Origin: Polyangiaceae bacterium
GTDB lineage: Bacteria; Myxococcota_A; Polyangia; Polyangiales; Polyangiaceae
NCBI GenBank assembly: GCA_029261965.1
Contig: JAJDAH010000455.1
Coordinates: 1-49,124 of the forward strand
Direction: 5' to 3'
DNA: 49,124 nt
The notes below the pieces were generated by a model. It worked only from the letters and a program-made list of their open reading frames with translations, had not been told where the DNA came from and did not search any database. The position numbers and the translations under genes were made by a program. This document shows positions 42,131-49,124 of the stretch, piece by piece (within the stretch, counting starts at the first letter, position 1; each line of letters starts with the position of its first letter).

Positions 42131-43222
42131 CTATGCGGCCCGGAGGCGATAGAAGCGGAAGAGATCGTTTTCGATGGGCAGCACCTGGACCGATCCGAAT
42201 CCCGCGCGGGTGGCGCAATCTACGAGCATGTCGGCTCGCAACACGGTGCCGAGCGCCTCGGACGGCTGCTCGGCGCGAGCAACCGGCAGGCAATGCACGA
42301 CGCTCCAGCCGTACATCATTCGTTCGATGTCGTCTCCCGGCGCCGTGAACTCGTTGGCGACGCGCTCGTCGACGACGATGACGGATCCGTCCTCGTTCAG
42401 CGCTCGCCGGAACGCCGCCAAGGCTTCGGTGGGTTGCGCCATGTCGTGAAGCGCTTCGAGCACGAGGATGACGTCGTAGGGTCCGGATTCCGCGAGCGCG
42501 GTCGCATCCCCTGACCGGAATCGCGCGGAGGCGCCTTGGTGCTGCGCATGGACCTTGGCGGCGCTTATCGAGGGACTGTCGATGTCGATGCCGACGACCT
42601 CCGCGTTCGGATACGCGCGTGAAAGCGCGATGGTCGACCACCCCTCGCCGCATCCCACGTCGGCTATTCGCGCGGGCGGGTCATTTCGAAGTCGCTCGTC
42701 TATGTCGGTGATTGCCGGGATCCACCGCTCGGGCAGGTCCTCGGTGAACGCCGGGCGGTTGATGCCTCCCTGGCCGCATCGAAAGTCGGATCCATACGCT
42801 TCGTACGGGACTCCGGCTCCAGTGCGATACGCCTCGGCCACCCGAGGCAGGGCGGAGCCGATGCCCGCGATCATTTGAGAAAACGGCGCCACGTGTGCCG
42901 AGTGGTCCGTGTCGAAGAGCACCCCGACGTGTTCTTCCGGCACGGCGTACCGACGGAGGGTTTGGCCCTTGCTCTCGTCGTCGACGATGAGCAGCCCCGC
43001 GACCGCTTGCTGTTCGAGCCATTCTCGGGCGTAGCGCTCGTCGATGCCCGCCCGCTGGGCAAGCTCGCCCGGGGTGGCCGCGCCCCCGTCGACCAAGGCT
43101 CCATAGAGCCCGAGTCGCTTGCCGAGAAACACACTGTAGAGCTCGAGCGTGCCGATGGTGGACTGGAAGAGGCGATCAATCAGTTTCTGTTGAGTTTCTG
43201 AGGGCGTGGATGCTTGGCTCAT
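42131..43222 (-). CDS. Class I SAM-dependent methyltransferase with winged-helix dimerisation domain
   Basis: ATG 43222 is chosen: it is preceded by GGGAGA, and the upstream frame extends into the promoter module. The 363-residue protein starts with a winged-helix dimerisation region (TPGELAQRAGIDERYAREWL). A Rossmann methyltransferase core follows: RIADVGCGEGWSTIALSRAY for SAM binding, VVGIDIDSPSI, FRSGDATAL and YDVILVLEALHDMAQP. The order fits O-methyltransferase or cyclopropane-synthase relatives. Its substrate is unknown. The repeated promoter module lies 30-50 bases before the start, shared with the hydroxylase gene across the regulator gene. Confidence 0.88.
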   Translation of the reverse strand: MSQASTPSETQQKLIDRLFQSTIGTLELYSVFLGKRLGLYGALVDGGAATPGELAQRAGIDERYAREWLEQQAVAGLLIVDDESKGQTLRRYAVPEEHVGVLFDTDHSAHVAPFSQMIAGIGSALPRVAEAYRTGAGVPYEAYGSDFRCGQGGINRPAFTEDLPERWIPAITDIDERLRNDPPARIADVGCGEGWSTIALSRAYPNAEVVGIDIDSPSISAAKVHAQHQGASARFRSGDATALAESGPYDVILVLEALHDMAQPTEALAAFRRALNEDGSVIVVDERVANEFTAPGDDIERMMYGWSVVHCLPVARAEQPSEALGTVLRADMLVDCATRAGFGSVQVLPIENDLFRFYRLRAA

Positions 43223-43230
43223 GTGGATCT

Positions 43231-43275
43231 CCCGGTTTCTCGGGAGGGGCGTGACAGCGCGTGGAACATCGTTCC
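43231..43275 (-). promoter_or_regulatory. Repeated promoter module, copy 1 (before the methyltransferase)
   Basis: In plus-strand coordinates: the hairpin-like CCCG-GTTTCT-CGGG (43231-43244), GTGACA (43251-43256), six bases, and the palindrome GGAACATCGTTCC (43263-43275). The same order and spacing recur at 47436-47477. In the gene's direction this reads palindrome, six bases, TGTCAC, CCGG arms. Confidence 0.65.
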
Positions 43276-43320
43276 ATCCGCGCCAGCCCCCTCGGGAGTC
43301 ACGGCCGAAATCGGTGGGGT

Positions 43321-46300
43321 TTAGCCGGCGCGCTCGGGCTCGTAGCTGCAAAAGACGCCCGTACGGACCGCGTGGGTCAGGTGTCTTCCGGCCTTGGGGC
43401 ACTGCTGGCTGATCCTTCCGATGGCGTCTTTCAGCCTTCGTTGCACGTTGACCCGCGCACGCTCGGCGGTGGATCCCGCTTTTCGGAGGCGCCCACCGAG
43501 TCCAACCCCTCTCGATAGCTCGTCGGCCAGAAACTCGAGCTCGGCCTTGGCTTTCGCCGCGCGGGCAGGGTCGTTGAACTGCTCGGCTTCGGCTACTGCG
43601 TGCGAGAGCTCGTCGACACGTGCTTGGTAGGCGCGTTTCGAGACTTCATCGAGCACCTCTCCCGAGTCGCCCGCGACGTCGGCGGCGCCGCTCGGCGCGC
43701 CCAGCTCGATCGCGTGAAATTCGCGACCAGGCTCGGCCAGCAACGCCGCTAGGATACGCAAGCCCTTGCTGTCCTTCAGTTGGCAGCTCTCGCCACTGAA
43801 GCGCACCGTCCACACTTCACCGTCTAGTTTCAACTCGGGTTGTTCGCCATCGTCGGTCTGCTCTCGAGCAGCCGGCGCGATTTCGAGTTGCTCGATCTCT
43901 TCGAGCAACGCTTTCATCCCGAGGCGTCGAGCGATCTGCCCCGCCACGGCCGCGAGCTCGCCGGCGCGCTGCCGATTGCCCTCGGCAAATTCGAGCTTCG
44001 CCAGCTCGTAGAGTGCACGGCATCGATGAGGCGGCATGGCCTCGGTGCGTTCGAGCGCATTCTGGTAGTGCTTCCGCGCGTCGTCGCTCTCTCCGAGCGA
44101 TGAGGCCAAAAGTCCCAGAATGAACGTGATTGGTCCCTCGCCGGCCATACCGGTCATGCCCCACGATAGGTTCCGATCACGACATTCGGCGAGACGCTCG
44201 TAGATCCGTCGTGCGCGCACTCGGTCCCCGACGAGAGCGGCCGGCTCGCCCTGAAGCGCCAGGGCCAAGGGATCTGCTCCAGCGGCGCCGAGGTCGTCGG
44301 GCAAGCCGTCGAGCGCGGCGCGAGCGGCATGGTGCTGACCGGCGCGCGCGTGGATCATCGCCGAGCACAGCGCCTGCCACACGGGCGCGTCCGGCACTTG
44401 CGCAAACGCGGCGGCGGCTTTGGGCGCATACGACAACAAGGCGTCTCGGTCGTCCGCCGTACGCAGCCGCGCGATCGGTTGCAGCCCGAGCGCGAGAGCC
44501 GCGTTCGGATCGGACGAGGCAGTGGCGAGCTCCTCCGCGCGGTCAGCGAAGGCTTCGGCCTCCTCGAACCTACCGTCCAGCATGGCCCGCGCGGCGCGGA
44601 AAGAGAACGTGCGCCAGTGGTAATGGGATTGGGCGAACTCGTTCGCGCGCCGCTCATAGGCGTCGATGTAGGTGTCGGCAGCCGTGAGGTCGTCGCCTTC
44701 GAGGCAGTCGATGACGAGGCGCGCCGTCGCTCTCAGTCCCTTGGGTTTGTCGCCGAGGTCATCGGCCAGCCGAAGGGCTCGTTCCCCGAGGTTGCGCCGT
44801 TCGCGTGGGTCGGCGAAGTCCGTGAGCGCCGAAAGCGCGGCATGCAGCACGTCGAGCTCGGTTTCGTCGTTGCCTAGACGCTGCGCCATCTCGATTGCTT
44901 CGCGGGCGAGGGTCATCGGACCGTTGGGATCGGTGGCGGGCTGCAAGGCGGCCGCGAGCCGAGCCTTGGCGCGAGCGACCAGCGTGCTCTCCTCCGCGCC
45001 GAGCTGGCTCAGGCCGGTTTCGAGCAGTTCGACGAGCGTGCGATCGACGTGAAACAGCTGGAACGACGTGCCGTAGGCCAGCGCGGCCCGTGTCAAAAGC
45101 CGCGCGTCTCCGAGCGCGCGCGCGACTCGTGCGGCTTCTTGGCTGCTTCTTCGACTGGCATTTCCGCTGCCCGCGCGGCTCTGCGCCTCGGCCATACCGA
45201 GGTGGAGCTCGGCACGTTCGCGCTCGAGCTCGGGGCCGATCTGGTGAAGCGCGCGGGTGTACAGATCGATGGCTGCCTCGTAGGCCAGACGATCGTTCGC
45301 TTCGGTTGCCGCGGATTGCACGGCGCCGAGAAGGGAAGTCGTGTCTGCGGTCTCGGCCTCGAGCAGGTGGTGCGCGACTTCGGCGACCGGTCCGTCGCCC
45401 GCGCCCGATTCGAGAACCGCGGCGATGTCTCGGTGCGTGGCGGTGCGCTCGGTTGCGGACATTTCTCCGTAGAGCGCGTCCCGGACGAGCACGTGCGAGA
45501 ACCGATGAGTCGCTTGCCCCGTCGGCTCGATGATGCCCGCATCCCGCGCTTCGGCGACGGCGGCATCGAGAGCGCTGCCCCGCTCGCCGAGAGCTTGCCG
45601 AACCACCTCGACCTCGAATTCTCGGCCCGCTGCCGCAGCTCTGGCCAGAAGGTCCCGGCTGCCGGCGGACAACATCTCGAGTCGCCGCCGGATGACCTCG
45701 TTGATGCCGTGCGGCACCTGGTGGCGTGCGCCACGGCCGAGGCGCAGCATCTCGTCGACGAAAAGTGGATTGCCTTCGGTGATGTCGAACAGTTGGTCGA
45801 TCGCGCCGTCCTCGACGGCCCCGAGTCGGCTGCGAGCCAGCTCGCCGACTTCGGGGCGTCCGAGTCGTGGCAAGCTCAACGTTTCGCCTTCGCGAGCGAC
45901 GTCGGCGAGCACCGTGCGCGCGTCGGGGTCGCGCAACGCCTCCACGTCGCGATAGGTGACCGCGAGCACGGCCTTGGTCCGTCGGAGGTTTCGCGCGACG
46001 AACTGCAAAAGCAGGAGCGACGGACGGTCCGCCGAATGGACGTCGTCGAGGACGATGAGTAGCGGCGATTGGTCCGACGCACGACGGAGCAGTCCGCTGA
46101 CGGCATCGAACAGGCGAAATCTTGCTTGGCTCGGGTCGAAGGCCGAGGCGGGCTCGACGTCGTCGACCAAGTCACGCAGATCCGGCAGCAGTTGCGCGAG
46201 CTCGTGGGCCGAGGCTCCCAGCAGCGTCTCGAGGGACTCGCGGCCGCGTTCGTCGAGCAGCTCTCGCAAAACTTGTGTCCACGGCCAGTAGGGCGGCGCC

Positions 46301-46602
46301 CCACCGGATTCCCAACACCGCCCCCAGTACGCATGGAAGCCGCGACCGGTCGCGCGCGTGGCGAGTTCGTCGGCAAGTCGAGTTTTCCCGATCCCGGGTT
46401 CGCCCGCGATCAAGAACGAGCGCCCTCGGCCGCCGAGGGCGCCGTCGAGCCCGGCGTCGAGCTGCGCCAGCTCGGAGCGGCGACCCACTAGCGGTCCGCT
46501 TGTCATCGCGTGGCGCAAGATAACCCGCGAGCGCCCGGAGGGAACCCGGGCGCTCGGGGCGTATGCGATCGTCGCGACTTCCGACGATACGTCAGGGGGC
46601 AT
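43321..46602 (-). CDS. Large AAA-ATPase/TPR transcriptional regulator with C-terminal winged-helix-like domain
   Basis: A 1093-residue protein. ATG 46602 is nine bases after the hydroxylase stop; ATG 46506 (TSGPLVGRRSELAQLD) is an alternative nearer the usual family start. Walker A GEPGIGKT (Lys73) and Walker B LLIVLDDVH (Asp186, Asp187) form a STAND-type ATPase. Helical TPR-like repeats follow from about residue 440 to 930. The C-terminal 160 residues (VRFSGESCQLKDSKGLRIL, REFHAIEL, AERARVNVQRRLKDAIGRI, LTHAVRTGVFCSYEPE) match a domain common at the end of actinobacterial and myxobacterial regulators. It likely controls the flanking hydroxylase and methyltransferase genes. Confidence 0.85.
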   Translation of the reverse strand: MPPDVSSEVATIAYAPSARVPSGRSRVILRHAMTSGPLVGRRSELAQLDAGLDGALGGRGRSFLIAGEPGIGKTRLADELATRATGRGFHAYWGRCWESGGAPPYWPWTQVLRELLDERGRESLETLLGASAHELAQLLPDLRDLVDDVEPASAFDPSQARFRLFDAVSGLLRRASDQSPLLIVLDDVHSADRPSLLLLQFVARNLRRTKAVLAVTYRDVEALRDPDARTVLADVAREGETLSLPRLGRPEVGELARSRLGAVEDGAIDQLFDITEGNPLFVDEMLRLGRGARHQVPHGINEVIRRRLEMLSAGSRDLLARAAAAGREFEVEVVRQALGERGSALDAAVAEARDAGIIEPTGQATHRFSHVLVRDALYGEMSATERTATHRDIAAVLESGAGDGPVAEVAHHLLEAETADTTSLLGAVQSAATEANDRLAYEAAIDLYTRALHQIGPELERERAELHLGMAEAQSRAGSGNASRRSSQEAARVARALGDARLLTRAALAYGTSFQLFHVDRTLVELLETGLSQLGAEESTLVARAKARLAAALQPATDPNGPMTLAREAIEMAQRLGNDETELDVLHAALSALTDFADPRERRNLGERALRLADDLGDKPKGLRATARLVIDCLEGDDLTAADTYIDAYERRANEFAQSHYHWRTFSFRAARAMLDGRFEEAEAFADRAEELATASSDPNAALALGLQPIARLRTADDRDALLSYAPKAAAAFAQVPDAPVWQALCSAMIHARAGQHHAARAALDGLPDDLGAAGADPLALALQGEPAALVGDRVRARRIYERLAECRDRNLSWGMTGMAGEGPITFILGLLASSLGESDDARKHYQNALERTEAMPPHRCRALYELAKLEFAEGNRQRAGELAAVAGQIARRLGMKALLEEIEQLEIAPAAREQTDDGEQPELKLDGEVWTVRFSGESCQLKDSKGLRILAALLAEPGREFHAIELGAPSGAADVAGDSGEVLDEVSKRAYQARVDELSHAVAEAEQFNDPARAAKAKAELEFLADELSRGVGLGGRLRKAGSTAERARVNVQRRLKDAIGRISQQCPKAGRHLTHAVRTGVFCSYEPERAG

Positions 46603-46611
46603 GCGCGGCGC

Positions 46612-47385
46612 TCAGGCGACCTGCGGCTGCACCGAAGACGGCGGCGGCTCGAGCTCTTCGGGCGCGGACACGTCTCGACCGATCGCCATCTCCGCGACTC
46701 GGTGCGAGGCGCCGTCGTAGAAGCCGGCTTCGCCGTCCCAAGTCGCCGGATTGCAGAACGTGCCGAACACGATGTCCCAGAACGGGATGTCCGCGTAGTT
46801 GTAGGCGTGCACTCCTCGTTCGTGGTGGATCGAGTGGGATTCTGGTCTCGTGATGAAGTAGCCGAGCCAGCGCGGCGTTCGGAGGTTGGTGTGCTGGAAC
46901 ATCGTGCAGAACGTCGCGAATCCGGACGCGATCATCGCTGCTTCCGGGGCCACGCCCACGACCAGCACCAGCGACAGACTGCCAATGAGCGCGAAACCGG
47001 CGACGTCGAGCGGGTGAAAGTACCAGGCGCCGAAAATGTCCACGCGCTCGGCGCTGTGGTGCATCTGATGAAAGTGGCGAAAGAGCCAGTCCGTGCGGTG
47101 CATCGTTCGGTGCCACCAGTAGATGCCGAGCTGAAGCGCCAGCAGCCCGACGATGGCGCCACCGACGGTGCCGAGGCCGCTGGCGTCGATCAGCCGGTAC
47201 TCGGCGAAGTGCGCGTCCCACAGCGTTGGCAACATCACGCTCAGCGCGACGCTCGAAACGAAGAAGAACAGTCCCTTCGCCCGCCACCTCCGGACCAGCG
47301 GAAACCGTCGGGCGGGTCGGGCGAGGTCGAGCACGATGAAGGCGCCGTACAACGCGAGCAGGCCATAGGTGATGACGTCTTCCAT
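46612..47385 (-). CDS. Fatty acid hydroxylase / sterol desaturase-like membrane enzyme
   Basis: ATG 47385 is preceded by AAGGAGA. The 257-residue integral membrane protein carries the three histidine boxes of the di-iron family: HRTMH (His92, His96), HFHQMHH (His104-His110) and HSIHH (His184-His188), with an extra FGAWYFHP segment. Hydrophobic stretches lie around residues 5-20, 40-55, 75-90 and 130-150. Such enzymes hydroxylate or desaturate fatty acids, sterols or carotenoids with molecular oxygen. The gene begins a two-gene operon with the large regulator (nine-base gap). The repeated promoter module lies just upstream at 47436-47477. Confidence 0.9.
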   Translation of the reverse strand: MEDVITYGLLALYGAFIVLDLARPARRFPLVRRWRAKGLFFFVSSVALSVMLPTLWDAHFAEYRLIDASGLGTVGGAIVGLLALQLGIYWWHRTMHRTDWLFRHFHQMHHSAERVDIFGAWYFHPLDVAGFALIGSLSLVLVVGVAPEAAMIASGFATFCTMFQHTNLRTPRWLGYFITRPESHSIHHERGVHAYNYADIPFWDIVFGTFCNPATWDGEAGFYDGASHRVAEMAIGRDVSAPEELEPPPSSVQPQVA

Positions 47386-47435
47386 GAGATTCTCCTTCGC
47401 TGATGGCGCGAAAACGCACGTGTCACGGCGCTTGG

Positions 47436-47477
47436 CCGGTTCTCCGGTCGGCGTGACAAGCGATGGAACGACGTTCC
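47436..47477 (-). promoter_or_regulatory. Repeated promoter module, copy 2 (before the hydroxylase)
   Basis: CCGG-TTCT-CCGG (47436-47447), GTGACA (47453-47458), six bases, and GGAACGACGTTCC (47465-47477): same parts, order and palindrome spacing as copy 1 at 43231-43275. Confidence 0.65.
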
Positions 47478-47511
47478 CTGGCCGCAACACTGGCGGCACC
47501 CCCACGTGTAG

Positions 47512-47543
47512 TATAGTAGCCCTCCTACCTTAGACCCCCCTGG
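47512..47543 (+). promoter_or_regulatory. Possible promoter and ribosome site of the Cys-rich lipoprotein gene
   Basis: TATAGT (47512-47517) is a possible -10 element; no good -35 is seen. GGAGGG ends six bases before the ATG at 47552. Confidence 0.4.
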
Positions 47544-47551
47544 AGGGACTC

Positions 47552-48538
47552 ATGCGACATCTCGTTCTCGCCACTCTCAGCCTCACTTCGTTCGTCGCGC
47601 TCGGCGCCTTCGCGTGCAGCGACAGCTCGAGCTCGAATAACAACGGTACCGGTGGCGCTGCGGGTGCCATGGCTACTGGCGGAACCGGAGGCGGCGCGAC
47701 CGGCGGAAGCGGCGGCGGCATGGCCACCGGCGGAAGCGGTGGCGGCATGGCCACCGGCGGCGCCGGTGGCGGCGGAACTGGCGGGAGCGCGGGCGCCGGC
47801 ACCGGCGGCAGTGCAGGCGCGGGCACTGGTGGCTCAGCCGGCATGCCGGCCGGCGACCGCTGTCGAGAGCGGTGCACGATGACCTCCGACTGCTTGCCAG
47901 GCTTCGAGTGCATCAGCAATCGCTGCGAGTTTCCTGGCCCCGGTTGCATGAGCGACAACGAATGCGTGATCAGGTCGAGCTTTGCGAGCTCCGGGTGCAC
48001 GAACGACGGGGACTGCACGGTCTCCGGCGACCGGTGCGTCGTATTCATGGCGGCGAACCACTGTGCGACACCCTCTTCAGGCTCCTGCTTCTTCAGCACG
48101 GAACAGTCGCTGCCTCTCGCCGATACGACCGGCAACATCGACGTTTGCGTGAACGATACCGCGAAGTGCCCGGTACCGGGCGGCTTGTGTCTCGTCGCTG
48201 CGTGCGAGAGCAACACGGATTGCGCTGCGCCCTTCTCCGAGTGCGACACGACCACAGGACTTTGCGGATGCAGCGACTCGCCCGACAGCTGCGGCACGGG
48301 CGAGGCGTGTAACGCCAGCACGGGGCAGTGCGAGTGCACGGACGACTCCGCGTGCACGGCTGGTACCAATGTTTCGGTTTGCAACACGACGACCGGTCTG
48401 TGCGAGTGCGCGAACAACGCGGATTGCACGTTCAATTCCGACGTCTGCAACAACGGGACGTGTGGTTGTTCGAACGCCACGGTGTGCGCCGGCACGACGA
48501 CGCACCCGAGCACCACCTTCGTCTGCGAGGCGAACTAG
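47552..48538 (+). CDS. Cys-rich lipoprotein with EGF/Dickkopf-like repeats
   Basis: A 328-residue lipoprotein (LGAFAC, Cys22) with a long Gly/Ala/Thr linker (units such as TGGSGGGMA) to about residue 100. The rest is a string of short Cys modules: CRERCTMTSDCLPGFEC, GCMSDNECVI, CTNDGDCTVSGDRC, CSDSPDSCGTGEACN, CTDDSACTAG and CANNADCTFNSDVC. This pattern resembles the EGF- and Dickkopf-type repeats of many Myxococcota surface proteins. It is divergent from the hydroxylase gene and convergent with the CorA gene. Function unknown, likely surface-exposed. Confidence 0.82.
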   Translation: MRHLVLATLSLTSFVALGAFACSDSSSSNNNGTGGAAGAMATGGTGGGATGGSGGGMATGGSGGGMATGGAGGGGTGGSAGAGTGGSAGAGTGGSAGMPAGDRCRERCTMTSDCLPGFECISNRCEFPGPGCMSDNECVIRSSFASSGCTNDGDCTVSGDRCVVFMAANHCATPSSGSCFFSTEQSLPLADTTGNIDVCVNDTAKCPVPGGLCLVAACESNTDCAAPFSECDTTTGLCGCSDSPDSCGTGEACNASTGQCECTDDSACTAGTNVSVCNTTTGLCECANNADCTFNSDVCNNGTCGCSNATVCAGTTTHPSTTFVCEAN

Positions 48539-48551
48539 CCGTCGAGATCGA

Positions 48552-48586
48552 TTTTGCGGACGAGCTGAACGGGTGCGCCCGCAAAA
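48552..48586. terminator. Possible bidirectional terminator
   Basis: TTTTGCGG and CCGCAAAA form a perfect 8-bp stem with a 19-base loop between the convergent lipoprotein and CorA genes. The T and A runs would serve both strands. Confidence 0.45.
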
Positions 48587-48612
48587 ACAACCGTCCGCCC
48601 AGTTTTCGCGGG

Positions 48613-49122
48613 TCACTCGGGTCGCGACAGCCAACCCTTGCGATAGAAGTACCCGACGAGCAGGAGGGCAATGCTCGCCATGAGGCCGAGCACGAGTGGA
48701 TAGCCGTGGGGCCAAGCGAGCTCCGGCATGTTCCAGGCCGAGACACGCGTGTCGAAGTTCATGCCGTACACCCCGGCGATGAACGTGAGCGGAATGAAAA
48801 TCGTCGCCATGATGGTCAGGATTTTCATGACGTCGTTCATGCGGTTGCTCATGCTCGACAGGTAGACGTCGAGCAGACCGCTCACGATCTCGCGATTGAG
48901 CTCGATGGCGTCGAGCGCTTGGTTCGTGTGGTCGTGGCAGTCGCGCAGATACATCACTGTTTCGTCGGTGAAGAATCGTTTGTCGTTCCGCACCAAGGCC
49001 GCTGCCGCATCCCGCAGGGGAACTGCCGCCCGCCGAAGCGCGAGCAAATCACCCTTCACGTCTTGAATGCGCTCGGGCGTGCCCCGAGAGGGCGTGCTGA
49101 ACGCCTCGTCCTCGACGGCTTC
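48613..49122 (-). CDS. corA: CorA-type magnesium/cobalt transporter, C-terminal part
   Basis: The frame is open to the window edge, so the N-terminal cytoplasmic domain is outside. The visible part has the long coupling helix (IELNREIVSGLLDVYLSSMS, NRMNDVMKILTIMATIFIP), the first membrane helix, the signature YGMNFD between TM1 and TM2, and the second helix ending GYFYRKGW. GMN is the ion selectivity motif of CorA channels. The stop lies 74 bases from the end of the convergent lipoprotein gene. Confidence 0.92.
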   Translation of the reverse strand, partial: EAVEDEAFSTPSRGTPERIQDVKGDLLALRRAAVPLRDAAAALVRNDKRFFTDETVMYLRDCHDHTNQALDAIELNREIVSGLLDVYLSSMSNRMNDVMKILTIMATIFIPLTFIAGVYGMNFDTRVSAWNMPELAWPHGYPLVLGLMASIALLLVGYFYRKGWLSRPE

Positions 49123-49124
49123 GA

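Noticed and set aside
43223-43402. Longer N-terminus for the methyltransferase
   Set aside because: It would run through the repeated promoter module and the end of the regulator gene, and lacks family similarity.
47453-47458. TGTCAC as a simple -35 element of an ECF sigma factor
   Set aside because: In copy 1 this would place the transcription start at the start codon despite a ribosome site, so it is kept only as part of the module, not as a defined -35.

Overview
The window is GC-rich, gene-dense DNA, probably from the Myxococcota (Polyangia-like). The pointers are about twenty predicted lipoproteins, many with Gly/Ala/Thr-rich linkers after the lipobox cysteine; a MYXO-CTERM tail on a secreted caspase; an AgmX/PglI-type C-terminal domain; and a membrane Ser/Thr kinase beside TPR and Cys-rich lipoprotein genes. 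No rRNA, tRNA, CRISPR array or intact insertion sequence was seen. The assignment to a lineage is inference.

Layout. 1-620: end of a DUF6036-like nucleotidyltransferase gene and a small partner. 762-8344: secreted and lipoprotein genes (RCC1 repeats, a beta-lactamase-fold hydrolase, a VOC protein, an FG-GAP protein with a Gly/Thr linker built from 18-bp repeats). 8345-10735: decayed DNA holding a TetR N-terminal scrap and a penicillin acylase whose middle part lies inverted to its C-terminal part. 10896-16830: minus-strand lipoproteins, including a vWA/Cys-rich pair in a four-base overlap, a CotH protein, and a frameshifted lipoprotein ending in a Hint domain coupled to a small unknown ORF. 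17071-22774: an unknown protein, an FGE-fold lipoprotein, a DUF4336 protein, a second serine hydrolase and scraps between them. 22775-23700: gene graveyard (cupin tail, TetR remnant, lipoprotein start). 23719-25529: AbiE-type toxin-antitoxin pair with a promoter and palindrome at its start. 25567-29073: secreted beta-propeller plus caspase with MYXO-CTERM. 29357-32485: nitronate monooxygenase, a broken LDLa protein, a membrane protein and a sulfotransferase. 32582-36672: four overlapping genes for three secreted beta-propeller lipoproteins and a CxxCH protein. 36768-42068: TPR/PEGA protein, Cys-rich lipoprotein, Ser/Thr kinase and AgmX-like lipoprotein. 42131-47385: methyltransferase, large AAA/TPR regulator and fatty acid hydroxylase, with one promoter module repeated before the first and last. 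47552-49122: Cys-rich lipoprotein and the end of a CorA transporter gene.

How the genes work together. Most products appear to act outside the cytoplasm as lipid-anchored repeat proteins (propellers, Cys-rich modules, adhesion-like domains). The best candidates for undescribed systems are the overlapping propeller/cytochrome-like operon, the Hint lipoprotein with its coupled ORF, the secreted caspase, and the regulator cluster with its repeated GGAACNNCGTTCC module. Several genes carry single-base frameshifts (acylase, Hint lipoprotein, LDLa protein). These may be true decay or assembly errors, and the sequence alone cannot decide.
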